From Wolfiporia cocos (lineage: Eukaryota; Basidiomycota; Agaricomycetes; Polyporales; Phaeolaceae), in assembly GCA_029448655.1 (NCBI GenBank), contig JACCLO010000008.1, forward strand, positions 2,976,001 to 3,040,000: a stretch of 64,000 nucleotides of DNA, given 5' to 3'. Made by a program: the position numbers and the translations under genes. The notes below the pieces were generated by a model. That model ran no database searches. It saw nothing but the letters and a program-made list of their open reading frames with translations, and was not told where the DNA came from. Shown here piece after piece: positions 11,299-23,125 of the stretch (positions are counted from its first letter, which is position 1; every line of letters begins with the position of its first letter).

Positions 11299-12845
11299 TC
11301 CATAATATAATGGGAGCTCGCGCCGTAGGCGCTCACGTGTCGCTAGCGTGCAGCTAGCGTGTCGCTCGCGTGTCGCTCGCGTTTTGCGCACATGGCGAGC
11401 ACGTTTGCCGCGTGGCGTCCATGCGCGTCGTTGATCCTCTTCCCATTAGATAGGGCGCCTGCCGTCCGTGGAGTTGGCCGGTAGATTCCCACGCCCGGCG
11501 CCTGCAAGGTGCGCGCGCTGTTCCTGCCCCGCACCACGGGGATTCGTGCCCCATGCCACGGGGATTCGTGCCCCATGCCACGGGGATTCGTGCCCCATGC
11601 CACGGGGATTCGTGCCCCACACCACGGGGATTCGTACCCACACCAGGGGGATTCGTGGCCCATTCAATGGGGGTTTGTGGCCCATGCCACAGGGATTTGT
11701 GTCCTGTGGCATGGGGATTTTGTAATGTAAATACCCCACACCACGAGGATTTGCACCCCGTGCCACGGGGATTCGTGCCCTACACCACGGGGATTTTTGG
11801 CCCATGCCATGGGAGTTTGTGCCCCATGCCACGGGGATTCGTGCCCCATGCCACAGGGATTTGTGTCCTGTGGCATGGGGATTTTGTAATATAAATACTC
11901 CACACCACAGGGGTTTGTTGTTACAGTTATTTTGATTTTTCGAACGCTGACGGAACTCACCATTGGGTAAATACGATACAGGGACTTGTTGCACAACCAA
12001 CCCCCTGGCTACTCGTGACTCGTACTGGGCGCATCCCCAGTTGTATTAGCTTAGAGGGCGCGTTTCATCCTTGGCAGATCCAACTCTGCCCTCGTTTCAT
12101 GTTCATCGTTTATTAGTTGACAGATGGCGTTCAACCGCCATCATCATTCCTATCTATCGTCTCAGATATATCACTACATACTTATCAAACGTTTGGAACT
12201 ATAGCGTAGATAGTAGCGGTGACATCAGAGACGGACTTGACCCCTAAAACCTAACGTAGTATATAAACTCATGTACTTACTGTTGAGGCTCCTCAGCTCG
12301 ACCTTGTTGTATAAACAAGAAGTCTTATACTCGTTCTCAAACGTAGGAAACTACGCTCAGTATTTCTCGCTCGAGCAACTGAACGACTAAGTCCTCGAAG
12401 TGCACACTGACTTCTCGGACTTAGGCGAGTCTTATATTCTATTAGACTCGCATCTGAACAGATTATATCCTCTAACGCGTATTGGATATTAACCGATCTC
12501 CTAAGAACTTCACTTAGGACCCGAAGGCATCTAACGAGTATTTGCCTTGCATACGGCTACACGCCTACGTGCAGAAGAACGATCTATATTCGCGACTCGA
12601 ATATACGAACGGGTATTCGACCCGTAACATTTGTACCCTGTGCCACAGGTATTTGCACCCCAATGCCACAGGGGTGAATTCCCACACCCAGAGCCTGCAA
12701 GGCATGTGTGCCGGTTACAGATTCTACAAGCAAAGCGACAACGATACCAATCATCAGCGAGGTGGAGGAGTGGCTGAGCAGGCAGAGACTAGAATATATT
12801 CTTAAGACATAACGTTTGTGGCGAAGCCACAGGTAATTAAGCTAG
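11299..12845 (+). mobile_element. Non-autonomous Helitron unit H1 (carries a solo LTR)
   Basis: It begins A|TCCATAATATAATGGGAG, the expected 5' TC after a host A. It ends with the hairpin GTGGCGAAGCCAC and then GGTAATTAAGCTAG, a CTAG terminus 15 nt past the stem. Inside the 5' end come the small hairpin GCGCC-GTA-GGCGC and four 11-bp repeats (GTGTCGCTAGC type). A 22-bp minisatellite (unit CCACGGGGATTCGTGCCCCATG and variants) follows. The unit is about 830 bp once the solo LTR and one target-duplication copy are removed. It encodes nothing: the long ORFs here are artefacts of the minisatellite. It is presumably mobilised by RepHel from an element like H8. Confidence 0.85.
11919..12629 (+). repeat. 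Solo LTR of an E1-related Ty3/gypsy element
   Basis: 711 bp beginning TGTTACAG and ending CCGTAACA, closely similar to the 708-bp LTRs of E1 but with many scattered differences. It is flanked by a 5-bp target duplication TTTGT (11914-11918 and 12630-12634), with no internal sequence, so it reflects LTR-LTR recombination after insertion. It keeps TATATAAA at 12260 and AGCTCGACCTT at 12295, 35 bp apart, as in the complete elements. Confidence 0.93.
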
Positions 12846-13811
12846 TCTGAACTATAATGGGAGCTCGCGCCGTAGGCGCTCGCGTGCAGCTAGCGTGCAG
12901 CTAGCGTGTCGCTCGCGTGCAGCTAGCGTGTCGCTCGCGTGTCGCTCGCGTTTTGCGCACATGGCGAGCACGTTTGCCGCGTGGCGTCCATGCGCGTCAT
13001 TCCTCCTCCATTAGATAGGGCGCCTGCCGTCCGCGGAGTCGGAGTTGGCCGGTGGATTCCCACGCCCGGCGCCTGCAAGGCGCGCGCGCTGTTCCTGCCC
13101 CGCACCACGGGGATTCGTGCCCCATGCCACGGGGATTTGTGCCCCATGCCACGGGGATTCGTGCCCCATGCCACGGGGATTTGTGCCCCATGCCACGGGG
13201 ATTTGTGCCCCATGCCACGGGGATTTGTGCCCCATGCCACGGGGATTTGTGCCCCACACCACGGGGATTCGTGGCCCATTACATGGGGTTTGTGGCCCAT
13301 GCCACAGGGATTTGTGTCCTGTGGCATGGGGATTTTGTAATGTAAATACCCTACACCACGGGGATTTGTACCCCGTGCCATGGGGATTCGTGCCCTACGC
13401 CGTGGGGATTTTTGGCCCATGCCATGGCGGTTTGTGCCCCATGCCACGGGGATTTGTGCCCCATGCCACAGGGATTTGTGCCTTATGTCATGGGGATTTG
13501 TGTAATGTAAATACCCCATACCACGGGGATTCGTGGCCCATGCCACAGGGATTTGTGCCCCATGCCACGGGGATTTGTGTCCTGTGGCACAGGGATTTGT
13601 ACCCCGTACCACAGGTATTTGCACCCCAATGCCACAGGGGTGAATTCCCACACCCAGAGCCTGCAAGGCATGTGTGCCAGTTACAGATTCTACAAGCAAA
13701 GCAACAACAATACCGAGCATCAGCGAGGTGGAGGAGTGGCTGAGCAGGCAGAGACTAAAATATATTCTTAAGACATAACGTTTGTGGCGAAGCCACAGGT
13801 AATTAAGCTAG
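12846..13811 (+). mobile_element. Non-autonomous Helitron unit H2
   Basis: It starts TCTGAACTATAATGGGAG directly after the CTAG of H1 and ends with the same 3' hairpin and AGCTAG. It carries six 11-bp GTGCAGCTAGC/GTGTCGCTCGC repeats near the 5' end and the largest local block of the 22-bp minisatellite (about 13095-13640). No coding capacity. Confidence 0.85.
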
Positions 13812-14095
13812 TCTAAAAGTAATGGGAGCTCGCGTGGGAGCCGTCGCGTGTCGCTAGCGTGTCGCGCACGAGAATCGCACATGGCGAGCACGTTTGCCGC
13901 GTGGCGGCGCCTGTAGGGCGCCCATCGAGTGCGCGCCGGCGCCTGCAAGGCGCGCATGCCGGTTGCAAAGGTATTACAAGCGAAGCGACGACGAGGCCGA
14001 GCGTCAGCGAGGTGGAGGAGTGGCTGAGCGGGCAGAGATATATAATAACTCCTAGAAATACAAAATTGTGGCGAAGCCACAGGTAATTAAGCTAG
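13812..14095 (+). mobile_element. Short non-autonomous Helitron unit H3
   Basis: 284 bp, starting TCTAAAAGTAATGGGAG and ending with the family hairpin plus CTAG. It lacks the minisatellite entirely and keeps only the terminal regions, making it one of the shortest units in the array. Confidence 0.82.
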
Positions 14096-14425
14096 TCTGA
14101 ACTATAATGGGAGCTCGCGCCGTAGGCGCTCGCGTGCAGCTAGCATGCAGCTAGCGTGTCGCTCGCGTGCAGCTAGCGTGTCGCTCGCGTGTCGCTCGCG
14201 TTTTGCGCACATGGCGAGCACATTTGCCGCGTGGCGGCGCCTGTAGGGCGCCCGTGGAGTGCGCGCCGGCGCCTGCAAGGCGCGCGTGCCGGTTGCAAAG
14301 GTGTTACAAGCGAAGCGACGACGAGGCCGAGCGTTAGCGAGGTGGAGGAGTGGCTGAGCGGGCAGAGATAAGCAATACAAGTTCTAATTACAAAATTGTG
14401 GCGAAGCCACAGGTAATTAAGCTAG
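14096..14425 (+). mobile_element. Short non-autonomous Helitron unit H4
   Basis: 330 bp, starting TCTGAACTATAATGGGAG as in H2 and ending in the family 3' hairpin and CTAG. It has six 11-bp 5' repeats and no minisatellite. Its inner part closely matches H3. Confidence 0.82.
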
Positions 14426-15358
14426 TCTATAAGTAATGGGGGCTCGCGCCGGAGGCGCTCGCGTGCGGCTAGCGTGCGGCTAGCGTGCGGCTAGCGTGCG
14501 GCTAGCGTGCGGCTAGCGTGCGGCTAGCGTGCGGCTAGCGTGCGGCTAGCGTGCGGCTAGCGTGCGGCTAGCGTGCGGCTAGCGTGCGGCTAGCGTGCGG
14601 CTAGCGTGCGGCTAGCGTGCGGCTAGCGTGCGGCTAGCGTGGCGCTCGCGTGTCGCTCGCGTTTTGCGCACGTTCAGCGCACGTTTTGCGCACATGGACG
14701 CCACGTTTTCCACGTGTAGGGCGCCTGCCATCCGCGGAGTTGGCCGGTGGATTCCCACGCCCGGCGCCTGCAAGGTGCGCGCACTGTTCCTGTTCCTGCC
14801 CCGCACCACAGGGATTCGTGCCCCATGCCACGGGGATTCGTGCCCCATGCCACGGGGATTCGTGCCCCACACCACGGGGATTCGTGGCCCATTCCATGGG
14901 GGTTTGTGGCCCATGCCACAGGGATTTGTGTCCTGTGGCATGGGGATTTTGTAATGTAAATACCCCACACCACGGGGATTTGTACCCCGTGCCACGGGGA
15001 TTCGTGCCCTACACCACGAGGATTTTTGGCCCATGCCATGGGGGTTTGTGCCCCATGCCACGGGGATTCATGCCCCATGCCACAGGGATTTGTGTCCTGT
15101 GGCATGGGGATTTTGTAATACAAATACTCCACACCACAGGGGTCTGTACCCTGTGCCACAGGTATTTGCACCCCAATGCCACAGGGGTGAATTACCACAC
15201 CCAGAGCCTGCAAGGCATGCGTGCCAGTTACAGATTCTACAAGCAAAGGGACAACGATACCAAGCATCAGCGAGGTGGAGGAGTGGCTGAGCAGGCAGAG
15301 ACTAAAATATATTCCTAAGACATAACGTTTGTGGCGAAGCCACAGGTAATTAAGCTAG
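14426..15358 (+). mobile_element. Non-autonomous Helitron unit H5 with expanded 11-bp array
   Basis: It starts TCTATAAGTAATGGG after the CTAG of H4 and ends with the 3' hairpin and CTAG. It differs from its siblings in a perfect expansion of the 11-bp 5' repeat (14463-14638). The 22-bp minisatellite follows at about 14800-15190. Confidence 0.85.
14463..14638 (+). repeat. Perfect 11-bp tandem repeat, about 16 copies
   Basis: Unit GTGCGGCTAGC, each with the palindrome GCTAGC, repeated about 16 times without visible mismatch. Other Helitron units carry four to six diverged 11-bp copies at the same place, so this is a recent local expansion. The period is close to one DNA helical turn. Confidence 0.92.
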
Positions 15359-15641
15359 TCATATAATAAAGGGACGACCGTTGCGTGGGAACTGCCATGT
15401 GCTTTTCCACATGCGCCACGTGCTGTCCGTCGTCCCATAGGGCTCGCGCCACCGACCCGGGGAGTTGGCCAGTGTATTCCCACGCCCAGCGCCTGCAAGG
15501 CACGCATGCCGGTTGCAAAGGTGTTACAAGCGAAGCGACGACGAGGCCGAGCGTCAGCGAGGTGGAGGAGTGGCTGAGCGGGCAGAGATAAACAACTCCT
15601 GAAGTACAAAATTGTGGCGAAGCCACAGGTAATTAAGCTAG
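15359..15641 (+). mobile_element. Non-autonomous Helitron unit H6 (second 5'-end subfamily)
   Basis: 283 bp, starting TCATATAATAAAGGGACGAC, a different 5' region from the GGGAGCTCGCG family, but ending with the same 3' hairpin and CTAG. The same 5' end recurs in H11 at 34045. It has no 11-bp repeats or minisatellite. Confidence 0.82.
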
Positions 15642-16449
15642 TCTATAAGTAATGGGAGCTCGTGCCGTAGGCGCTCGCGTGTCGCTAGCGTGCAGCTAGC
15701 GTGTCGCTTGCGTGTCGCTCGCGTTTTGCGCACATGGACGCCACGTTTGCCGCGTGGCGTCCATGCGCGTCGTTGATCCTCCTCCCATTAGATAGGGCGC
15801 CTGCCATCCGCGGAGTTGGCCGGTGGATTCCCACGCCCGGCGCCTGAAAGGCGCACGCGCTGCTAGCTCGCATTTTGCGCGCTGTTCCTGCCCCACACCA
15901 CGGGGATTCGTGCCCCACACCATGGGGATTCGTATCCACACCATGGGGATTCGTGGCCCATTCCATGGGGGTTTGTGGCCCATGCCACAGGGATTTGTGT
16001 CCTGTGGCATGGGGATTTTGTAATGTAAATACCCCACACCACGGGGATTTGTACCCCGTGCCACGGGGATTTGTACCCCGTGCCACGGGGATTCGTGCCC
16101 TACACCACGGAGATTTTTGGCCCATGCCATGGGGGTTTGTGCCCCATGCCACGGGGGTTTGTGCCCCATGCCACAGGGATTTGTGTCCTGTGGCATGGGG
16201 ATTTTGTAATATAAATACTCCACACCACAGGGGTTTGTACCCTGTGCCACAGGTATTTGCACCCCAATGCCACAGGGGTGAATTCCCACACCCAGCACCT
16301 GCAAGGCATGCATGCCGGTTACAGATTCTACAAGCAAAGCGACAACAATACCGAGCATCAGCGAGGTGGAGGAGTGGCTGAGCAGGCAGAGACTAAAAAA
16401 TATTTTTAAGACATAACATTTGTGGCGAAGCCACAGGTAATTAAGCTAG
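15642..16449 (+). mobile_element. Non-autonomous Helitron unit H7
   Basis: It starts TCTATAAGTAATGGGAG after the CTAG of H6 and ends with the hairpin and CTAG. It carries four 11-bp repeats and the 22-bp minisatellite (about 15890-16290). Confidence 0.85.
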
Positions 16450-17063
16450 TCTATAAGTAATGGGAGCTCGCGCCGGAGGCGCTCGCGTGCAGCTAGCGTG
16501 TTGCTCGCGTGCAGCTAGCGTGTCGCTCGCGTGTCGCTCGCGTTTTGCGCACGTTCAGCGCACGTTTTACGCACATGGACGCCACGTTTGCCGCGTGGCG
16601 TCCATGCGCGTCGTCAAATCCTGCTCCCATTAGATAGGGCGCCTGCTGCCATCCGCGGAGTTGGCCTGTGGATTCCCACACCCGGCGCCTGCAACGCGCG
16701 CGCCGCGTTTGACGAAAACCTGCGCAATTCGCGTTTTGCGCGTCCTCCTGACCGTGCGTTGCAATAATTTCGTTACCGCTGTAATCTACATGTGTATTAG
16801 AGTACATCTATGCAATAAAAAAATCGGTGCCACAAATGCACAGGGGGGCCCCACCAAAACTCGAGTAGGTGGACATGGGTGGATGGAGGTGTTAGGCTTT
16901 CCCTGTCACAACAGTGACAAACAATGCCCCCTGCCTACCCTGTGGGGGAGTGGGACAAGAGACATTGACACACTACATTGGTGCAATAACAGACATATTA
17001 CCATCTGTAATAAGCTGTTGAAAGCCCCTACACAGTCATTGCTTATCTGTGAGCTCATAAGCA

Positions 17064-17283
17064 ACCTCCCCCACACTTGCTTGGGCAACACAACATATTG
17101 TGGGTTGTTATAACATGCTGGCATTGGGTTCTATGGCTAATGGGTCGATGCACATAGATCTCCTCAATATTTGAGGAGCTGATAAGCGACCTTCCTCACA
17201 CTTGCTTGGGCAACACAACATACTGTGGGTTGTTATAACATTCTGGCAGTGGGTTCTTTGGCACTGATGGGTTGATGCACATA
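17064..17283 (+). repeat. Direct repeat in the Helitron leader
   Basis: Two imperfect copies of about 95 bp (near 17064-17158 and 17188-17283). They share CACTTGCTTGGGCAACACAA, TGTGGGTTGTTATAACAT and GATGCACATAGAT. They lie upstream of the RepHel ORF and may be part of its promoter or leader. Confidence 0.7.
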
Positions 17284-17374
17284 GATTCACCAAATCTTTG
17301 AGGCAACAATTCTCATATCATCACACAAAAAACACAATCGTAATGTACGGATTCTGCTCTGCCAGACACACTGA

Positions 17375-20300
17375 ATGCTGAAGGTTACGATCTGTTGTAG
17401 GGATCCTCCCTCTACACCAGAACATGACCGAGAGGAACATAGGGCACAGGATCGGGAAGCACGTCTGCAAATGACACCGCCATCTGTGCGACGTCAGCGA
17501 TTGCAGATGAGGCAACCCTTTCCACAGCCCAACTTTGCCTTGCACCATCCTCATGGGGAACATCGTAGCACAAGCGCATTTGTCCCTCAGAACCAGCCCA
17601 TGGCTGGAGCCTTACGACCTCCAATTCCTGAACAGCCAAATCAGGCTATTGCTGGACCATCATATGATGTCCCTGTTGCAGGTCCTTCTAATCTGCATAA
17701 TGTTCCTTGGGACACATCCCGGATACGCAGCTGGCATCCTGAGCTGGGTCAGGCTTTGCAGTCAAACGAACCAGTACCTGGACCATCCCGCATGCCTGAT
17801 CCACATGCTACATATCATTGGCCCCCTGCACATTGGCCCCCTGCAAACTTGGTGCATGTACCTCCACGGTGTGATTGGCAGGCAGAACTTGAACATGGTT
17901 TCAATGAAAGCCATGCTAGCAGAGTGCGTGCACGCAGACAAAATCAGGAACTGTCCATTCCTTCCACACCACACATGCTGGCACCTTCCTCCTCTGTAGG
18001 CAGTCGCTATCAGACATTATTGGCACAACGAACAAATCATGATGGCCATGTCAGGGATCAGCAAAGGATTGCACAGCAGACGCATGAACGCCAGGTTGAA
18101 CGTCAAGCAGCACTTGCTAATGACACAAGGCTGATCGAAGAGGCCAGACTGCAAAGGGATATCCAGCAGGGAACAGCAGTCGCCGGTGACATGCGGCTGA
18201 TCGAAGAGGCCAGACTGCGAATGGAGATCCAGCAGCATGCAGCACTTACTATCGACACACGGCTGATCGAAGAGGCCAGACTGCAAAGGGATATCCAGCA
18301 GGGCACAGCAGTTGCTGGCGACATGCAGCTGATCAAAGAGGCCAGACAGCAAATGGAGATCCAGCAGCACGCAGCACTTGCTAACGACACACGGCTGATT
18401 GAAGAGGCCAGACAGCAAATGGAGATCCAGCAGCACGCAGCACTTACTAATGACACACGGCTGATCGAAGAGGCCAGATTGCAAAGGGATATCCAGCAGG
18501 GCACAGCAGTTGCTGGTGATGTGCAGCTGATTGAAGATGCAAGACTGCAAATGGAGATCCAGCAGCACGCAGCACTTGCTGATGACATACAGCTGATTGA
18601 CCAGGCCAGATTCCAGAGGGATATGCAGCAGGGTGCAGTGGTAGCTGATGACATGCAGCTACTTGAACAGGCCCAGCTGCAAAGGGAGATCCAGCAGCAT
18701 GCAGCACTTGCTGATGACATGCGGCTGATCGAACAGGCAAGACTCCAAAGGGAGTTGCAGCAGCACCAAGAGCCTCAAATCCCACAAAATATCCCTTTGG
18801 GAAGGCAGCCCTATGTCGAACCAGCAGACCGTCACTCCATCAGAAGGATGGACATACAATGTCCACACTGCCATGCATTGCACTGGAAAGGCGAGCGCTT
18901 GAAGTCATCCACTAACACCAGCCACAAGTTTGGTGTATGTTGCCTTCAGGGACAGGTAGATCTGCCTCCTATACAACGGCCTCCTGCAGCATTACGCCGA
19001 CTGTTCATGGGTGTGGATCCCCGCTCTCGATCATTCCGGGACAAGATCCGGCAGTACAACAATGCATTTGCATTCACGTCTGTCGCTGTCAATGTCGATA
19101 ATGCCATCCTCAATGGCTCAGGCCCATACTCCTTTAAGATACATGGTGCTCTGTACCACAAAATGGGAAGTCTCCTCCCGCCAGAGGGTCTTCAGCCATC
19201 GTATGCACAGCTCTATATACATGATCCTCAGGCTGCCCTGGATACCCGCAATACGCGGAATCACAATCTGGATCCAGGAATCATGGGTGAGCTGCAGGTT
19301 GTGTTTGAGGAGCATAACCCCTTTGTTCCTCTCTACCGCCGTGCATTCGAGATCCTACAGGCAAAGCCACCGGAAGAACAGCTCAATGTGCGGGCCCACA
19401 TAATGCTGCAGCATACTGCAGACAGACGGCGTTATAACCTCCCCACCACAGATGAGGTTGTGGCGGTGATTCCTGGCAGTGGTGACGAAGATGTTCAAAG
19501 ACATAGAGACATTATCCTCCGGCTCCGTGGTGGTAACTTGGAAAAGATCAGCAACATACACCCGCTATATTCTCCATTGCACTATGTGCTGCTGTTTCCA
19601 CATGGTGACCAAGGATGGCACCCCTTGATACCCTCAGGAGCAGGCCCTCAAGGACAGATGCGGAGCCCAAAAGTCTCTGAACAATGCTTCTATGCCTACC
19701 GCCTACACCCCCGCATCCTCAGACATGAAGATGCAGTCGTGGAGTTTGACTATCTCTTCCGTGGGGGACGTCTCTTTCAGCAATATGTTGTGGACGCATG
19801 GGCTTCCATTGAGGCCAGCAAGCTTCACTGGGTGCGGAACAATCAAAGGCAGATCCGTGCAGACCTCTACAATAGTGTAAGGGATGCCCTGAATGCTAAC
19901 GACAATGTTCCAGACCTTGGCCAACAGGGACAGCAGATCATTCTGCCCTCCTCCCATCTGGGAAGTGCACGGCATATGTACCAGCTGCTTCAGGACTCCC
20001 TGGCCATTTGCCGATATTGCCACAAACCAGACATATTCCTCACGATGACGGCCAACCCTAAGTGGCCTGAGATACAGGATGCATTGCTGGAGCTGGATGC
20101 CGACGAAGATAATCCTGGGCAGCCACAGAAGAAGCAAATGGCAGCAGACCGTCCTGATATTGTGGCCCGTGTGTTCCATCTGAAGCTCCAGGCCTTGATC
20201 AAGCTGATCAAGGATGGCTTCTTTGGCGAGCTGGCTGGGGATGTCTACACCATTGAATTTCAGAAGCGAGGGCTGCCTCATGTCCACCTTCTGATTTTTC

Positions 20301-23125
20301 TCAAAGATCTCTACAAGATCCGAGATGGTGGCCAAGTGGACAACATTGTGTCTGCACAGCTTCCCTGTCAGAAGACCCAGCCAAAGCTCTACAACACGGT
20401 CACAAAATGCATGCTCCACGGGCCATGTGGAGACGATAACCCTCATGCTCCATGCATGGTGGACAGGGCCTGCTCCAAGCGTTATCCAAAGCAGTTTTGC
20501 AATGACACCCAGTTTGGAGAGGATGGGTACCCCACCTATGCACGCCCTGACAATGGCCGTACACATGTCAACTCCAGGGGTCACTGCTTTGACAATCGTC
20601 ATGTTGTTCCCTACAACCCTCACCTCACTGCCCTGTTGGACTGTCATATCAATGTGGAGATCTGCACTTCTATCAGGGCAGTGAAGTACATACATAAGTA
20701 CATATACAAGGGGCACGACCGTGCCACCTTGGAGGTTGGACAGGTCGACGAGGTAAAACAATACATTGACGGGCGCTACATTGGACCTGTGGAGGCATTT
20801 TGGCACATTGCAGAATTTCCCATGCATGAAGAAAAGCCTTCTGTATATCGGCTGACCGTACATCTCAAGGACGAGCAGATGATATTCTTTGCCGAGGGAG
20901 ACAACCCCCATGAAGTTGCTGACCGTCCATCCTTGACAAAGACTCAGCTCACAGAATGGTTCACGGCAAACCGAGATCTTCCAGGGGCAACACAGCATCT
21001 GTATCAGGATTTCCCACAGCACTTTGTGTGGGATGCAAGGTCCCGCACCTGGAAGGTCAGGCAACGGGACTTTTCAATAGGCAGGATGGCCTTTGTGCAC
21101 CCTTCAGCCGGTGAAAAGTTCTACCTACGGCTCCTGCTCACGGTGGTGAAGGGTGCCACCTGCTGGGATGACCTCTACAAGGTCAATGGGGTTGCATACC
21201 CAACCTTCAAGGCCGCATGCTCTGCCCATGGACTTCTGGAGGACGATGGGGAGTGGGCACTGTGCTTGGAGGAGGCAGCAGACATGCAGTAAGGATCACA
21301 GCTACGCAATCTGTTTGCCATACTCCTCACCCATTGTCATCCTGTGGAGCCTGCCAACCTCTGGACCCGGTTCAGGAATAACATTTGCGACGACCTACGA
21401 CCCCGAGTTGTTGCTTATGGGCATGAGGATCCCACGGAGGAACAGGTCTGGGACCTGGGACTGTTCCTTCTCAATCATATACTGCTCAAGTATGGAAGGC
21501 GGCTAACAGACTTTCCACCTATGCCCCTCCCTCAGGCACAATGGGAGCCTCCACATGTAAATCTCATCCTTCAAGAGGAACTTGCCTATGACGATGCGGA
21601 GCTTGCTGTTGGAGTGGAGGTGGACAGGGAGCGCTTCAATCAAGAGCAGGCAGATGCCTATGATGTGGTCCTTCAATCCGTCCTACAGCAAGAGGGGAAA
21701 ATATTCTTCCTCCACAGTGCAGGAGGTGGTGGCAAGACATTCACATGTAATGCCATTGCTTCTGCAGTTCGAATGCACAGGAAGGTGGCACTCTGTGTTG
21801 CATCCTCTGGGATTGCATCCTTGCTCCTCATTGGTGGACGCACAGCTCACTCCAGGTTCAAAATACCCATAGCGGTTCATGAGACTTCGACCTGCCATAT
21901 CCCCAAGAACAGCAATCTGGCTGATCTCATACGGGAAACAGGGATTGTCATATGGGACGAGGCACCCATGCAGCATCGCTATGCCATAGAGGCGGTGGAC
22001 CGGACCCTCCGTGATATCCTGGACAAGGACGTACCATTTGGTGGAATTACCATGCTTTTTGGAGGCGACTTCCGACAGACGCTACCTGTGGTTCCCAGAG
22101 GCACAAGGGAGCAGATTGTGTCTGCTTCCCTGAGGAGGTCATATCTGTGGAGGCACATTCAGGTCCTTCATCTTACACAGAACATGCGGCTTGACCGCAC
22201 ACCTGCAAGTGACGCTTTTGCACAGTGGTTGCTGAATGTCGGAGCAGGAGACCCTAGGTCTTCCCAGAACAATGTCTCTCTTCCAGAGAGCATGAGGCTC
22301 GCTGACAATACGGTTCAAGGATTGGTGGATGCTGTTTATCCTGGAATTGCTGAAGGAAACAAGTCCGATCAATACTTCCTCGAACGGACAATTCTGTGTG
22401 CCAAGAACGATGCGGTGGCAGAACTCAATGCCTTCATATTGGACAGGTTCCCAGGAGAGGAGGTTGTGTTGACAGGGTCTGACAAGGTTGTAGGCATAGA
22501 GGACGAGCACTATCCTGTTGAATACCTCAACTCGATCACGGTCTCCAGCCTACCCTTGGCTCATTTAGCTCTCAAGCCAGGTTGTCCCCTCATGCTTCTC
22601 CAGAACATCGACCCAGCCAATGGCCTCTATAATGGAACACGGATGATTCTGATGTCAATACGACCCCATGTGCTTCAGTGCCGGATATTAGGAGAAAGCC
22701 ATGCTGGAAAGGTGGTCTACATCCCCCAGATAACTCTGGAGCCATCTGCCCAAGATCTCCCCATTTCCATTTCCCATCGGCAATTTCCTGTCCGCCTTGC
22801 ATTTGCCATGACTATCAACAAGTCCCAGGGCCAGTCAGTCATGCATGTGGGATTGGATCAACGTGTTTCTGTGTTCTCTCATGGCCAGCTCTATGTTGCT
22901 CTATCACGGTGCACGGCAGCAGAGCGTATCAAAGTCCTGTTCCCACCAGATTCAGAGAGTACCAGCACAGCGAACATTGTCTACCATGAGGTGCTTTCAG
23001 GCCTGTTGAACAATTGGTATGCACCCTTGCAGCATTTGGGATGCCTTCAATGGTCTGACTTATTTCTTAGAGGATGCTTTGGGGTGTGTGGATCAATGGA
23101 GGGATGGTTACCGTACTGGCTGTGA
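17375..23125 (+). pseudogene. Helitron Rep-helicase (RepHel), one nonsense codon
   Basis: The rolling-circle transposase of the Helitron. Two ORFs, 17375-21292 and 21344-23125, share one frame and are separated only by TAA at 21290-21292; sequence after the TAA resumes at once as GSQLRNLFAILL, so this is one ~1,916-codon gene with one nonsense change. The Rep part has the metal-binding HVH in GLPHVHLLIFL (His969, His971) and the two-tyrosine motif KYIHKYIYKG (Tyr1105, Tyr1109). It also has the typical FLTMTANPKWPEI. The helicase part is PIF1-like: Walker A in GGGGKTF near 21725, IVIWDEAPM for Walker B, and late motifs in FAMTINKSQGQS and LYVALSRCT. The N-terminal region contains ten 22-residue repeats. 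The start may lie further in than 17375. Readthrough cannot be excluded. Confidence 0.9.
18121..18770 (+). repeat. Ten 66-bp tandem repeats encoding a coiled-coil-like region
   Basis: About ten in-frame copies of a 22-residue unit, of the form DTRLIEEARLQRDIQQ followed by six variable residues. Two alternating subtypes end in GTAVAG or HAALAN-like tails. The charge and Leu/Ile spacing suggest a helical or coiled-coil region in the N-terminal extension of RepHel. I do not know this repeat from other Helitrons. Confidence 0.85.

Noticed and set aside
13990..14040. tRNA-like A-box (TGGCTGAGCGGG) in Helitron tails, suggesting a SINE
   Set aside because: There is no matching B-box downstream and no cloverleaf, and the units have TC...hairpin...CTAG Helitron ends, not SINE ends.
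14463..14638. CRISPR array
   Set aside because: The repeats are 11 bp with no spacers, in a eukaryotic Helitron.
11343..16381. Long ORFs rich in Gly-Thr-Asn-Pro-Arg and His-Gly-Asp motifs on both strands, also at 23774-25401
   Set aside because: They are produced by the 22-bp minisatellite, open in several frames on both strands at once, and have no conserved start or domain.
19703..21064. 453-codon minus-strand ORF within the Helitron
   Set aside because: It lies entirely antisense to RepHel coding sequence and shows no domain; it is a shadow ORF.
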